From: an uncultured Lachnospiraceae bacterium | GTDB lineage: Bacteria > Bacillota > Clostridia > TANB77 > CAG-508 | NCBI GenBank assembly: GCA_945917765.1 | Contig: CAMEHU010000005.1 | Location: 1 to 64,000, forward strand | Direction: 5' to 3' | Length of the DNA stretch: 64,000 bases | Shown: positions 1-10,983 of the stretch, piece after piece | Layout of the letters: each line of letters opens with the position of its first letter | How positions within the stretch are numbered: the stretch's first letter is position 1 | Notes under the pieces: model-generated | Seen by the model: only the letters and a program-made list of their open reading frames with translations | What the model was told of the DNA's origin: nothing | The model's database searches: none | Position numbers and translations under genes: made by a program

Positions 1-259
1 AAATTAAGTAGACAAAATTTTATGTTCATTTTGCCTACTTTAATTTTACACTAACCGTATGATGTCGTCTTTTAATTTTACATAAAATTGATTTTTTATC
101 ATAATTATGTTATAATATATGTATGAGAACCTTTATTCTCTAATCTCCGCAAAATCGTACATAGTTACATTTTAACAATGTATGATTCAAACAACAGAGG
201 ATTGCTTTCATAGTATGAGAGTAATTCAAAAAACGCTTTTCATCATAAGGAGGAAAATT

Positions 260-703
260 ATGAAAAGAATGCTTATCAAAGTAGCCGCAATCGCAATCAC
301 ATTCGTCACCTGCACAAGCTGCAGTGCCAGTGCAAAAGACCGTAAGGTAATGTATGAAGAATTCGGTAGTTTCTCTCCAGAGTATACTGAATTCGTAGAA
401 ACGGTTGCCGAAGCAGATTGCTGCAATCCATGGGACATCGGAATACGTAAGCACATGGAGTACTCTATAATTCAAAACGAAAAAGGCAGAATTTGTGTAG
501 GCAAACAAAACGTTCCTGTTTATGGAGTGTACAATCATCAGACCGGCGAAGAAATCATTGTATATTCCCCTTCAGAGTATACAACAGGATTTGCTTTATC
601 TGAAAGCGACATTCTCAATTCAGCCAAACCGGCTGTGAATCAGACCATTTATGGTTTTGAAGGAACAGCGATTGCTGAACTGTATGGTAATCGCAACGCA
701 TAA
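260..703 (+). CDS. small secreted/lipoprotein-like hypothetical protein
   Basis: ATG at 260 after AAGGAGG; N-terminus MKRMLIKVAAIAITFVTCTSCSASA is signal/lipobox-like; followed by a terminator-like hairpin near 719-750. Confidence 0.6.
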   Translation: MKRMLIKVAAIAITFVTCTSCSASAKDRKVMYEEFGSFSPEYTEFVETVAEADCCNPWDIGIRKHMEYSIIQNEKGRICVGKQNVPVYGVYNHQTGEEIIVYSPSEYTTGFALSESDILNSAKPAVNQTIYGFEGTAIAELYGNRNA

Positions 704-751
704 CGTATCTTTTCAAAAAGAGCCGAGACTTAAAATCACGGCTCTCTTTTT

Positions 752-1042
752 TTAATATTTAATAATAATATAAATCAAAGCAACAATCTCCATTATCAAA
801 ATAGCTGGAAAACCAATATAAAATCTTGGCTTTTTAGTCTTATGTCTAAAAGTATACATACCTGCTATTCCACCTATTCCACCACCTAATAAAACAAGTG
901 ATAAAAGGGTTTGTTCTGGAATTCTCCATGCTCCTCTTTTAGCTTTCCATTTATCTATTCCCATTGCTAAAAAAGCAATCACATTTATTGCTAATAAATA
1001 TAATAAAAGCTTTCCTATTCCTATTGATTCTATTACTGACAT
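752..1042 (-). CDS. DUF1294-family small membrane protein
   Basis: ORF with MGIDKWKAKRGAWRIPEQTLL..GGIGG..YTFRHKTKKPRF pattern typical of DUF1294. Confidence 0.75.
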   Translation of the reverse strand: MSVIESIGIGKLLLYLLAINVIAFLAMGIDKWKAKRGAWRIPEQTLLSLVLLGGGIGGIAGMYTFRHKTKKPRFYIGFPAILIMEIVALIYIIIKY

Positions 1043-1183
1043 ATTTAAAATACCTTTCTTTTTTATTTTTTACATTAATATTATAAGGTATTTTGTCAAA
1101 AAAGTCAAAAAATTATTTTTTACGACTTTAGTACATAGGAGTGTTTTTTCAAATTGTAGAGTTGTATTCAACAAAATAATAGA

Positions 1184-1237
1184 GATGTGTCCCAAACTGT
1201 GCAAAATGCACAGTAGGGACGCGTCCCCAATTGTGCA
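1184..1237. repeat. palindromic repeat family A, copy 1
   Basis: gatgtgtcccaaactgtgcaaaatgcacagtagggacgcgtccccaattgtgca. Confidence 0.9.
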
Positions 1238-4200
1238 TTATCCCCAAGTAGTAAACAAACTCATCTGATTGCTTTCAGTCATTCCATCAAGCAATCCAAC
1301 ACCTTTCAAAGTCTCAATAGCAACCTTACCAATCTTAGAACGAATTTTCAAATCTTCAATAGATGAGAATTTTCCATCTTGTCTTGCATTATAAATATTC
1401 TCAGCATCAATTGGACCAAGACCTGGAATACTATCTAATGGTGGGCGAATTCCGTCTTCTTCCATTAAGAATTTTGAGTTATGTGATTTGTATAAATCTA
1501 TTGGTAAGAAATCTATTCCTCTTTCATACATTTCTAAAACAAGTTCAAGAACTGGATACATTTCCTGGTCTTTGTTTGAAGCACCATTTCCTGCAAGTTC
1601 GATTTCTTTCATTTTGTTCTTTACTCTTTCTTTACCATGACACATAATTTCACTATCAAATTGTTTAGCTCTTATTGAAAAATATGCTGAATAATATGCT
1701 TTTGGAATATGTACTTTAAACCATGCAATTCTAAATGCCATTGTAACATATGCTGCAGCATGGGCTTTTGGGAACATGTACTTGATTTTCTCACAGGATT
1801 TTATATACCAATCTGGAACATCATGTTCTTTCATTAATTCTTTATATTCTGCCCATTTTGCTGGATCTTTTAAAGCTTTTCCCTTACGAACTGTTTCCAT
1901 TATTTTAAATGCTGGGTTTGGTGGTAATCCCTTTTTGATTAAGTAAATCATAATATCATCCCTACAACAGATTGCCTCATTTAATGTAACTGTTCCTTCT
2001 TGAATTAAGCTTTGCGCATTGTTTAACCACACATCTGTACCATGTGATAAACCAGAAATACGAATTAATTCATCAAATGTTGTTGGTTTTGTATCTACAA
2101 GCATTCCTCTTACGAATTTTGTTCCAAATTCAGGAACTCCAAAACTTCCTACAGGTGATTTTATTTGTTCTGGTGTTAACCCTAATGCTTTTGTAGATGA
2201 GAAAATTGACATTGTTTCTTGGTCATCAAGAGGTATTTTTTGTGGGTCAACTCCTGTAATATCTTGAAGCATTCTTATAATTGTTGGATCATCGTGCCCA
2301 AGAATATCTAGTTTCAATAGGTTTTGGTCTATTGAGTGGTAATCAAAGTGTGTTGTAATAATATCTGAATTAGGGTCATCTGCAGGATGTTGAATTGGTG
2401 TAAATTCAAATATTTCTCTTCCTTTTGGAACAACTATAATTCCGACCTGGGTGCTGACCTGTTGTTCTTTTTATTCCTGTACATCCTTGAGATAATCTTG
2501 AAATTTCAGCCCTACTTACAGGAACTCCTCTTTCTTCAAAATATTTTTGAACATATCCATATGCTGTTTTATCAGCTACTGTACCAACTGTTCCAGCTTT
2601 AAATGTTGTTCCTTTTCCAAATATTACTTCTGTATATTTATGTGCTTTTGCTTGATATTCTCCTGAGAAGTTTAAGTCGATATCAGGCTCTTTATCTCCA
2701 TTAAATCCAAGGAATGTTTCAAATGGAATATCCATTCCATCTTTATCATATTTTGAGCCACAAACTGGACAATCTTTATCAGGTAAATCAAATCCATTTT
2801 TATATCCATAATCTGTGAAATCTGAATGTTTACAATTAGGACATCTATAATGTGGTGGAAGTGAATTAACTTCTGTTATACCTGTCATATTTGCAACAAA
2901 TGATGAACCAACAGAACCTCTGGAACCAACTAAATATCCGTCTTCATTTGACTTCCACACTAGTTTTTGGGCTATGATATACATTACGGAGAATCCATTT
3001 TTAATAATAGAATCAAGCTCTTTATCTAATCTTTCTTGAACAATATCTGGTAATGGGTCTCCATATAATTCATGTGCTTTACTATAAGCAATATCTTTAA
3101 TTGTTTGCTCACAATTATCAATATATGGAGGACATTTTTCTGGTGAAATTGGGCTTATTCTTTCGCACATGTCAGCTATTTTATTAGTGTTTTCAACAAC
3201 TACTTCATATGCTTTTTTCTCACCTAAATATTGGAATTCTTTTAGCATTTCTTCAGTTGTTCTTAGATATAAAGGTGCTTGTTGGTCTGCATCTTCAAAT
3301 CCTTGACCAGCCATTAAAATACGTCTATATACTTCATCTTGTGGGTCCATGAAGTGAACATCACAAGTTGCTACAACTAGTTTTCCAAGTTTTTCACCTA
3401 AATCAACAATTTTTCTATTTATATCCTCTAACGCTCTCACATCAGGAACTGTACCATTTCTAACCATAAACATATTGTTACCATTTGGTTGAATTTCCAA
3501 ATAATCATAATCAGAAGCAATTCTTTCAATTTCTTCATCTGTTTTTCCTGCAACTATTGCTCTATAAAGCTCTCCTGCTTCACAAGCACTTCCCATTATT
3601 AGCCCTTCAGAATATTTTTTATAGATTGATTTTAAAATACGTGGTTTTCTATAAAAATAGTCTAAATGAGAAATTGATACAAGCTTATATAAGTTCTTTA
3701 ATCCCACATAATTTGTTGCCAGAATAATAGCGTGATAAACTGGTAGTTTTTTATACATTTCTTTAGACTCATCTTTATCTGTTACAATATCAATGTCGTC
3801 AATAGTTTTTGCACCTTTTTCTTTTAACATTCCCATCATTACATTTAAAACCTTAACTGTTGTATCAACATCATCTAAAGCTCTATGTGCTACTTCTACT
3901 TTGATTCCTAACTTATCTGCAATAAATCCTAATTTATATCTTGTGAATTCAGGAAATAGTACTTTTGCTAATCTTAAAGTATCCATATATGTATTATTTA
4001 ACTCATATCCTAGCAAATTCCCATGATATTTTAAAAATGGAATATCAAAATCTGCATTATGTGCAACTAATACTGAATCCCCTACAAATTCAAGAATTTT
4101 TGGAAATACCTTATCAATAGTTTCTGCATCTTTAACCATTTCATCTGTGATTTTTGTAACCTCTACAACCTCTGGTGGTATTGGTTTTTCTGGATTTACA

Positions 4201-5744
4201 AAACAGCTAAATGAATCAATAACTTCTCCATTTTTTACTTTCATAATTCCAACTTCTGTAATTTTATCTGTTCTAAATGATAAACCCGTTGTTTCTAAGT
4301 CTAAAACACAATATGTTGTATCTATATCTTGTCCTTTTGAACGGCAAACTATTGGTGTTTTATCAGGACATAAATATGCTTCAACTCCATAAATTACTTT
4401 CATATCAGGATTATTAAAGCCTAACAATTTGTGTGCCTCTGGGAAAGCTTGAACTACACCATGGTCAGTAATTGCAATTGATTTCATTCCCCATTTCATT
4501 GCTCTTTTTATTAAATCTTTTGCTGAAGTCATTGCATCCATTTGACTCATCTGAGTATGCATGTGTAACTCTACTCTTTTTACTGGACTTTCATCTTTTC
4601 TTGAAACCTTTTTCATTCCAGCAGTTTCTACTACAACATTTGCAATCGCACCCAATTCTTTAGCAAATGGATCAAATTGTACATTTGCAGATACTTTTAC
4701 ACCTGGTGCATCTTTTAATCTTTTTATTATTTGTTTGCTATCTTCTGGTTTAGAAAATATTTTACAAGTAATTGTACTACTTCCATCATAAACATCAAAT
4801 GGAATTAAAACTTTACCTGTTTTCAATTCTCTTGTTTCACCCATATTTACAATCTCACCATCAATACATACTTTTCCTGTATCTACTGATAAATCAACAA
4901 TTTTTAATAAGGGGTCTTTTATGTTTGCATTTCTTCCATAAATTAATGGTGATGGGCCATCATCTTCTACTGGTGGTATTGGTTCTGGTGGAAGTGGTGG
5001 TACACTTCCTGCATTTTGAGCTGGTGAACCATTTGTTACATTATTTGCCCCTTGACCAGCTAGCGTATTTCCTGCACCATTTCCATTTGCTCCTTGATTA
5101 TTATTTCTTCTAGCCAACAACTCTTGTTCACGTGCTTCGACTTTTTTTCTCTCTTCAGCCATAGCTTCTTTACGTTGTTCAACAGCTTCTGCATTTGCTC
5201 TTCTAATAGCTTCTTCTTCAAGTCTTCTAGCGTTCTCTTTATATTCCTCTACTCTTTCTTGTGACTCATTATCAAAGTATTTTATCTTATATCTCTTACC
5301 ATATATATTATAAATAATCTCTGAAAAAGTATTGTCAATTCCTCTTGCATATAATATTTCAGCGCCTTTTAATTGCAAATTTACTTTAATTGTATTGTTA
5401 TCTTCTAATTCAACCTCAGAATTTCTTAGAATAGCCTTAACTGATGGATATTTGTATGACATGTAATTTATAATATCTTGCCATTTTTCAATTATATCAA
5501 CCTCAATTTCTTTAGTATATTCTATTTTTACAATTACAACCTCAAACTTAAATCTTTCAATTAAAAATACTTCAAAATTATGTACATCCTTAATATCAAC
5601 CACACTATTTGATTGAAGTAATATTTCAAACCTGTTAGTTTTCTTATATAAATTTACTTTTTTTATAACTGCTTTTCTAAGACTTCCACCATTTTGAAAA
5701 TCTGCAAAAACTTCTTCTATTAGTTTCTCTATAACATTGCTCAT
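1238..5744 (-). CDS. polC: DNA polymerase III PolC-type alpha subunit; two reading frames joined by +1 shift at in-frame CGG (2442-2444): join complement(2445..5744) and complement(1238..2443)
   Basis: ORFs 2406..5744 (OB, PHP, DEDD exonuclease, start of palm) and 1238..2317 (C-terminal palm/fingers) are consecutive parts of one PolC; skipping C2444 gives [34 protein letters not shown], the canonical PolC sequence. Confidence 0.95.
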
Positions 5745-5847
5745 TATTCATCTGACTTCCTTTATGATTTTAAACTCTTATATTATATTTTATACGAATC
5801 TGTTCTGATTTTCAATGATTTGTTATACATAAAATTGTTATTTTTTT

Positions 5848-6057
5848 CGAATTGGGGACGGAGATTATTTTAAATTTTTTAAATTGGGGACAGAGATTAT
5901 ATTTTTATGTGATTAAGTCACGAAATCTATAATAATCTCTGTCCCCGATTTTAAAAATTTAAAATAATCTCCGTCCCCAATTTGAAAAGATCTCCGTCCC
6001 CAATTCGAAAAGATCTCCGTCCCCAATCCGAAAAAATCCGTCCCCAATTTGAAACAA
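5848..6057. repeat. compound array of GGGGACGGAGAT / ATCTCCGTCCCC units between polC and aspS
   Basis: Inverted arms (gaattggggacggagattattttaaatttt..) followed by direct repeats of ctccgtccccaattyraaaagat. Confidence 0.85.
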
Positions 6058-6063
6058 TTTAAT

Positions 6064-7860
6064 TTATTTTTCAATTATTGAAACATGAACATCTCTTAAC
6101 TGTTCATCAGAAACTACAGAAGGTGCTCCCATTAAAACATCTCTTGCTTTTTTATTTTTTGGGAAAGCTATAACCTCTCTAATATTTTGAGAATCTGCTA
6201 AAAGCATTATCATTCTGTCAATTCCAGGTGCTGCACCAGCATGTGGTGGTGTTCCATATTGAAATGCCTTGTATAGAGCTCCAAATCTTGTTTCAACCTC
6301 TTCTTCGCTATATCCTGCAATTTCAAATGCTTTTTTCATTATTTCTATATCATGATTTCTAACAGCTCCTGAAGCCATTTCATATCCATTACATACAACA
6401 TCAAATTGATATGCTAAAATTTCTAGTGGATCTTTGTTTAATAATGCATCCATTCCACCTTGTGGCATTGAGAATGGGTTATGATTAAAGTCTATTTTTT
6501 GCTTGATTTCTCCATTAACTTCTTCTTCAGTTAATTCATACATTGGGAAATCTACTATTAAGCAAAATCTATAAATATTCTTTTCTAACAAATCAAGTCT
6601 ATTTCCTAATTCAATTCTTACTTGACCAGCAATTTTTTGTGCTGTTTCAAATTCATCTGCAACAAAAAATAAACTATCGTTTGGCTTAACGCCTAATTTT
6701 TCTTGCAATCCTTGTTTTACTTCATCTGTAATAAATTTAGCAATTCCACCTGCAACATTATTTTCATTGTCGAATTTTGTCCAAGCTAAACCTTTTGCAC
6801 CTAATTCACTAACTGCAAATTCAGACATATTATCAAAGAATTTTCTTCCTTGTTCTGCTCCATTTGGAACAACTATTACTTTTATTGTTTTATCTTTAAA
6901 AGCGTTAAACTCGGTATTTGTAAATAATTCTGTTGCATCTTGAATAATTAATGGATTTCTTAAATCAGGTTTATCTATACCATATTTTTCCATAGCTTCT
7001 TTATATGGAATACGTAAAAATGGTCCATCTGGAACTCCCCAATTTGTATGTTTTCTAAATGTTGATATAAATACTTCCTCTAAAACTTTGAAAACATCTT
7101 CTTGCTCTGCAAAACTCATTTCAAAGTCTAATTGATAAAACTCTCCTGGTGCTCTATCTGCTCTAGGGTCTTCATCTCTAAAACATGGTGCTATTTGGAA
7201 ATATTTATCAAATCCTGAAACCATTAATAATTGTTTAAATTGTTGTGGTGCTTGAGGTAATGCATAAAACTCTCCTGGGTGTAATCTACTTGGTACTAAG
7301 TAATCACGAGCTCCTTCTGGTGATGAATTTGCTAAAATTGGTGTTTGAATTTCACTAAATCCTAATTCATCCATTTTATCTCTTAATGTTTTTAAAACTT
7401 TAGAACGAAGTAATATTGTATTGTGTAATTTTTCATTTCTTAAATCTAAAAATCTATATTCTAATCTTAAATCTTCTCTAACAGCATTAATATCAATTTT
7501 TTCTGAATTTACTTCAAAAGGAAGTGTTGATTTACATTTTCCAAGTACTGTTATATTTTTAGCATCAATTTCAATTTCACCTGTTGGAATTTTGTCGTTT
7601 TTGCTACTTCTTTCAATAACATTTCCTTTTACTTGAATAACTGTTTCAGTAACTAAGTCTTGAGATTGTTTTTGCATTTCTTCGTTATCTGAAATTACAA
7701 TTTGAGTTATTCCAAATTGATCTCTTAAATCTATAAATTTCATACCACCTAGATTTCTTATTCTTTGAATCCATCCAGCTAATATTACTTCTTCACCTAC
7801 ATTTTTTATTGTTAATTCTCCACAATTTTTATTTCTATACATTTTGTTCATTCCCTTCAA
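6064..7860 (-). CDS. aspS: aspartyl-tRNA synthetase
   Basis: GWIQRIRNLGGMKFIDLRD, class II motifs, GAAPGIDRMIMLL. Confidence 0.95.
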   Translation of the reverse strand: MKGMNKMYRNKNCGELTIKNVGEEVILAGWIQRIRNLGGMKFIDLRDQFGITQIVISDNEEMQKQSQDLVTETVIQVKGNVIERSSKNDKIPTGEIEIDAKNITVLGKCKSTLPFEVNSEKIDINAVREDLRLEYRFLDLRNEKLHNTILLRSKVLKTLRDKMDELGFSEIQTPILANSSPEGARDYLVPSRLHPGEFYALPQAPQQFKQLLMVSGFDKYFQIAPCFRDEDPRADRAPGEFYQLDFEMSFAEQEDVFKVLEEVFISTFRKHTNWGVPDGPFLRIPYKEAMEKYGIDKPDLRNPLIIQDATELFTNTEFNAFKDKTIKVIVVPNGAEQGRKFFDNMSEFAVSELGAKGLAWTKFDNENNVAGGIAKFITDEVKQGLQEKLGVKPNDSLFFVADEFETAQKIAGQVRIELGNRLDLLEKNIYRFCLIVDFPMYELTEEEVNGEIKQKIDFNHNPFSMPQGGMDALLNKDPLEILAYQFDVVCNGYEMASGAVRNHDIEIMKKAFEIAGYSEEEVETRFGALYKAFQYGTPPHAGAAPGIDRMIMLLADSQNIREVIAFPKNKKARDVLMGAPSVVSDEQLRDVHVSIIEK

Positions 7861-7955
7861 TCTTTTTCTTTAAAGTTCTAATAGATATATTATATCAGAA
7901 ATATTGGAAATTTCAATATTTTTGGAATTTTTTTTAATAAAAAGAACACAGTATT

Positions 7956-8930
7956 TCACTGTGTTCCTTCTTCCCCAAATAGCATTTTAAAGTAATCTTC
8001 TTTCACCTGCAATTGATCTTTACAGTTCATAAGGATTTCTGTTCTGTTTCCTTCACAAAAATCTTCTTTACAGTAGTTTACAGTTAAATGAACTAACACA
8101 TCTTGTATAATCCTTAACATAGTCTTACGATGGATATCAAATATAATTCTACGTTGAGTATTATTTTGTAGTAAATATGACAAATTATTTAGTACTGTGA
8201 ACATCTTTTCACCATAAAAATTATGAGTATATTTGTCTATTACATCATTCAAGATATTATAGTATGCCATATAAATCAATTTTTGTCTTCCAAAAGTATT
8301 TTCCAGCATCTGAACAACCCAAACATCATATTTATATAATTCATTTTCTGTATAATTAATAAAATTTTGTTCACATACTTGTTTGCATAGTATTTCAGCA
8401 ATTCCTTCGTACAATCCTCCTGATAATCCAGTATTATAGGTTAAACAGTGCATTAATTCATGAATTATAATTCTCATTAAAAAATACATGTCTATCCTAT
8501 CAACATAAAACTCCATAACTAACACTGTATTTTCAGAGGGTTTATATACTGCATATATAGAATCACTAGCTGATGTTTGGAATTCATCAGATAAATAAAG
8601 CTTCAAACAAGATGCTATTTTTACCTGTTCATAATTCTGCCAATTTAAATATGAATACTGTTCTCTTAATTCATTTGTCTTGTCTATTGCTGATTTGCAT
8701 TGTGCTAAAACATCTTCTAAATACTGATTGTATTCACCTAAAACTGGAACACCTTCAACATATTCAAGATTGCTTTTCTGCCACCTGCTTTTTCTGCCAG
8801 CATATCTGTATTCTCTGTTTAAAGAAATAACCATATGCATACATATACTAAAAAGAATTAAGGATATTACAAAAACTTTTCTTCTCCGGGCACATATTTG
8901 TTTTTTTGATTTTACATCTTTCATAAACAT
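7956..8930 (-). CDS. membrane-anchored putative zinc metallopeptidase (HELMH..E)
   Basis: N-terminal TM segment; IIHELMHCLTYNTGLSGGLYEGIAEI carries HExxH plus downstream Glu; contains in-frame CGG at 8886-8888. Confidence 0.5.
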   Translation of the reverse strand: MFMKDVKSKKQICARRRKVFVISLILFSICMHMVISLNREYRYAGRKSRWQKSNLEYVEGVPVLGEYNQYLEDVLAQCKSAIDKTNELREQYSYLNWQNYEQVKIASCLKLYLSDEFQTSASDSIYAVYKPSENTVLVMEFYVDRIDMYFLMRIIIHELMHCLTYNTGLSGGLYEGIAEILCKQVCEQNFINYTENELYKYDVWVVQMLENTFGRQKLIYMAYYNILNDVIDKYTHNFYGEKMFTVLNNLSYLLQNNTQRRIIFDIHRKTMLRIIQDVLVHLTVNYCKEDFCEGNRTEILMNCKDQLQVKEDYFKMLFGEEGTQ

Positions 8931-9140
8931 TCTCCTTTTTATGCCTGTTTTTGGGGATTAAATGAATTTGATTCAAGCATAATTATATCATTTTCTAGTA
9001 TTTATTGCAATAATCTAATTATATGTTATGTAAATTTATTTCAAATCATATCTAAACACTTGATTTTTTCAAAAAAATTTATTATAATAGTTATTATGTT
9101 TAATAAACTTAAATTTCGACCTACAACTGGAGGTGAAAAA

Positions 9141-9455
9141 ATGATAAAATCTTTTTCTCTAAAAAAACATAAACAACAAAATGAACAAATAGGAAGTGAG
9201 ATTAATTCTTTATTACGAAAAATTGCATATGATGGACGTTACTTATTAAAAATCCGTTTTAGAAAACTATCAGAACAAACTAATAATTATGCCATCGAAA
9301 TAATATCAAATTCATTCCGTATTTCAACTGTAATGTCATTAGAAACAAATCCATTTAATCTGTTTTGGTTTTTAATATCTAAGAAACAGATTAAACGAAT
9401 AATTGGATTCAAACATTGCAAAAAATCAAAATATGGAGGATACACGTTTTACTAA
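9141..9455 (+). CDS. hypothetical basic protein
   Basis: ATG after GGAGGTGAAAAA; followed by hairpin and T-run. Confidence 0.45.
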   Translation: MIKSFSLKKHKQQNEQIGSEINSLLRKIAYDGRYLLKIRFRKLSEQTNNYAIEIISNSFRISTVMSLETNPFNLFWFLISKKQIKRIIGFKHCKKSKYGGYTFY

Positions 9456-9593
9456 TAATATGCAATTAAAAAAACACAGGTTTCTGTGTTTTTTTTATTA
9501 CTTTAATACCATTTATTATTTTTTAGTTGTAAAATAAAAAATGGTATGTTAAAATAAGAACATAAAAAAATGTATTTAATTGAAAGGATTATT

Positions 9594-10067
9594 ATGGATA
9601 CAGAATTAAAACTAAAGATTAAAAATGAAATAAAAGAAATAATTGAAGAAATTGAATATGAAGAATATAGATTTAATCAAATTTTTCATTCTAATGTAGA
9701 ATTTCAAAAATCATATTATAAATTTGATAAAATTTTTGAAAAATATGGAAAAGAAGCTTATTTGAAATATGTTCCTCGTAAATATAAAAAACAAGAATTG
9801 AAGGATTTAATTAGTAAAGAAAAATACCTACAAATATACGAACATTATGGTGCTACTACTTTACAAAAGTTGGAGTATAGTGTAAGTTTAACTAACCAAG
9901 AGCTTCGTACGCAAAATAGATTTAAGCTGTTAATTATAAAGATTAAAAAGATATTATCTGGGAAATTTATATCTTTGCCAGTTCAAACAATTTTAGCTCT
10001 ACCTGAAGGTATTTCAAATATTGTTGATAATGAAAAAAGTGTTATAAATTCAGAAGAAAAAGAGTAA
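9594..10067 (+). CDS. hypothetical protein
   Basis: ORF from MDTELKLKIKNEIKEIIEE after GAAAGGA. Confidence 0.45.
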   Translation: MDTELKLKIKNEIKEIIEEIEYEEYRFNQIFHSNVEFQKSYYKFDKIFEKYGKEAYLKYVPRKYKKQELKDLISKEKYLQIYEHYGATTLQKLEYSVSLTNQELRTQNRFKLLIIKIKKILSGKFISLPVQTILALPEGISNIVDNEKSVINSEEKE

Positions 10068-10119
10068 TTCATTTATTATGAACTACTCTTTTTCTATTTT
10101 TAGGAAATACTCCCTCTCT

Positions 10120-10908
10120 TTATTTTACTCTACCTCTAACATACTCATAAATCATAATTCCAGCAGCAACACTAGCATTCAAGCTTTCAGTTTTTCCAAG
10201 CATTGGAATTTTAACTTTTTTATCAGCTATTTGTTGAACTTCTTTTGAAACTCCATTTGCTTCATTTCCAATTACAATAACTTTTTTATTATAATCAATA
10301 TCATAAACACTATTTTCGGTATCTAATGCTGTAACAACAATTTCAAAACCATGATTTTGTAAATCTTTTAGTGTATCAATTAGATTTTCAGATTTAATTG
10401 CATTTACTCTAAAAATTCCACCCATTGTTGATCTAACAACTTTTGGATTAAAACTATCTGCTGTTTCTTTTGAAAGAATTATTTGATTTAACCCTGCACT
10501 ATCTACAGTTCTTAATATTGTTCCGAGATTTCCTGGGTCTTGAATTCCATCTAATACAACAATGAAATCTTGAGTGTAATCAATGTTGTTACCTTTGTTT
10601 TCTCTATTGATAACTGCTAAAATTCCTTGCGGATTTGAAACATCTGTTAATGTATCAAAAATCTTCTCTGTAACATAAATACATTTATATTTAGCAATTT
10701 CATATAATAGTTTTTTCTCAATTGTTCCATCATTAACACAATCTTCACAAACAACAACAGTGTCTATATTTGTATTTTCTTCAATAGCTTCACTAACTAA
10801 TTTAATTCCTTCAACTATAAATTGTTGTTTTTCATCACGATACTTTTTTTCTTTTAGTTTTTTTATATTTTTTACCAATTCATTATCTTTGCTTGTTATA
10901 ACTTGCAT
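10120..10908 (-). CDS. TrmH/SpoU-family RNA 2'-O-methyltransferase
   Basis: LDGIQDPGNLGTILRTVDSAG, IPMLGKTESLNASVAAGIMIYEY SPOUT motifs. Confidence 0.9.
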   Translation of the reverse strand: MQVITSKDNELVKNIKKLKEKKYRDEKQQFIVEGIKLVSEAIEENTNIDTVVVCEDCVNDGTIEKKLLYEIAKYKCIYVTEKIFDTLTDVSNPQGILAVINRENKGNNIDYTQDFIVVLDGIQDPGNLGTILRTVDSAGLNQIILSKETADSFNPKVVRSTMGGIFRVNAIKSENLIDTLKDLQNHGFEIVVTALDTENSVYDIDYNKKVIVIGNEANGVSKEVQQIADKKVKIPMLGKTESLNASVAAGIMIYEYVRGRVK

Positions 10909-10983
10909 TTATCTAACAACCTCTCTTTATATAATTTAAAACATTTCAAGACTGTTCTGAAATATTTCAGTATAGTTTCATTT

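Noticed and set aside
1-50. Inverted repeat AATTAAGTAGACAAAAT..ATTTTGCCTACTTTAATT at the window edge
   Set aside because: Likely a terminator or IS end truncated by the window boundary; insufficient context.
1238-5744. polC as a pseudogene
   Set aside because: A single one-base discontinuity at CGG separates two otherwise intact segments of an essential gene; recoding or a sequence error is more plausible than decay.
5848-6057. CRISPR array
   Set aside because: Repeats are contiguous and degenerate, without uniform unique spacers; no cas genes in the window.
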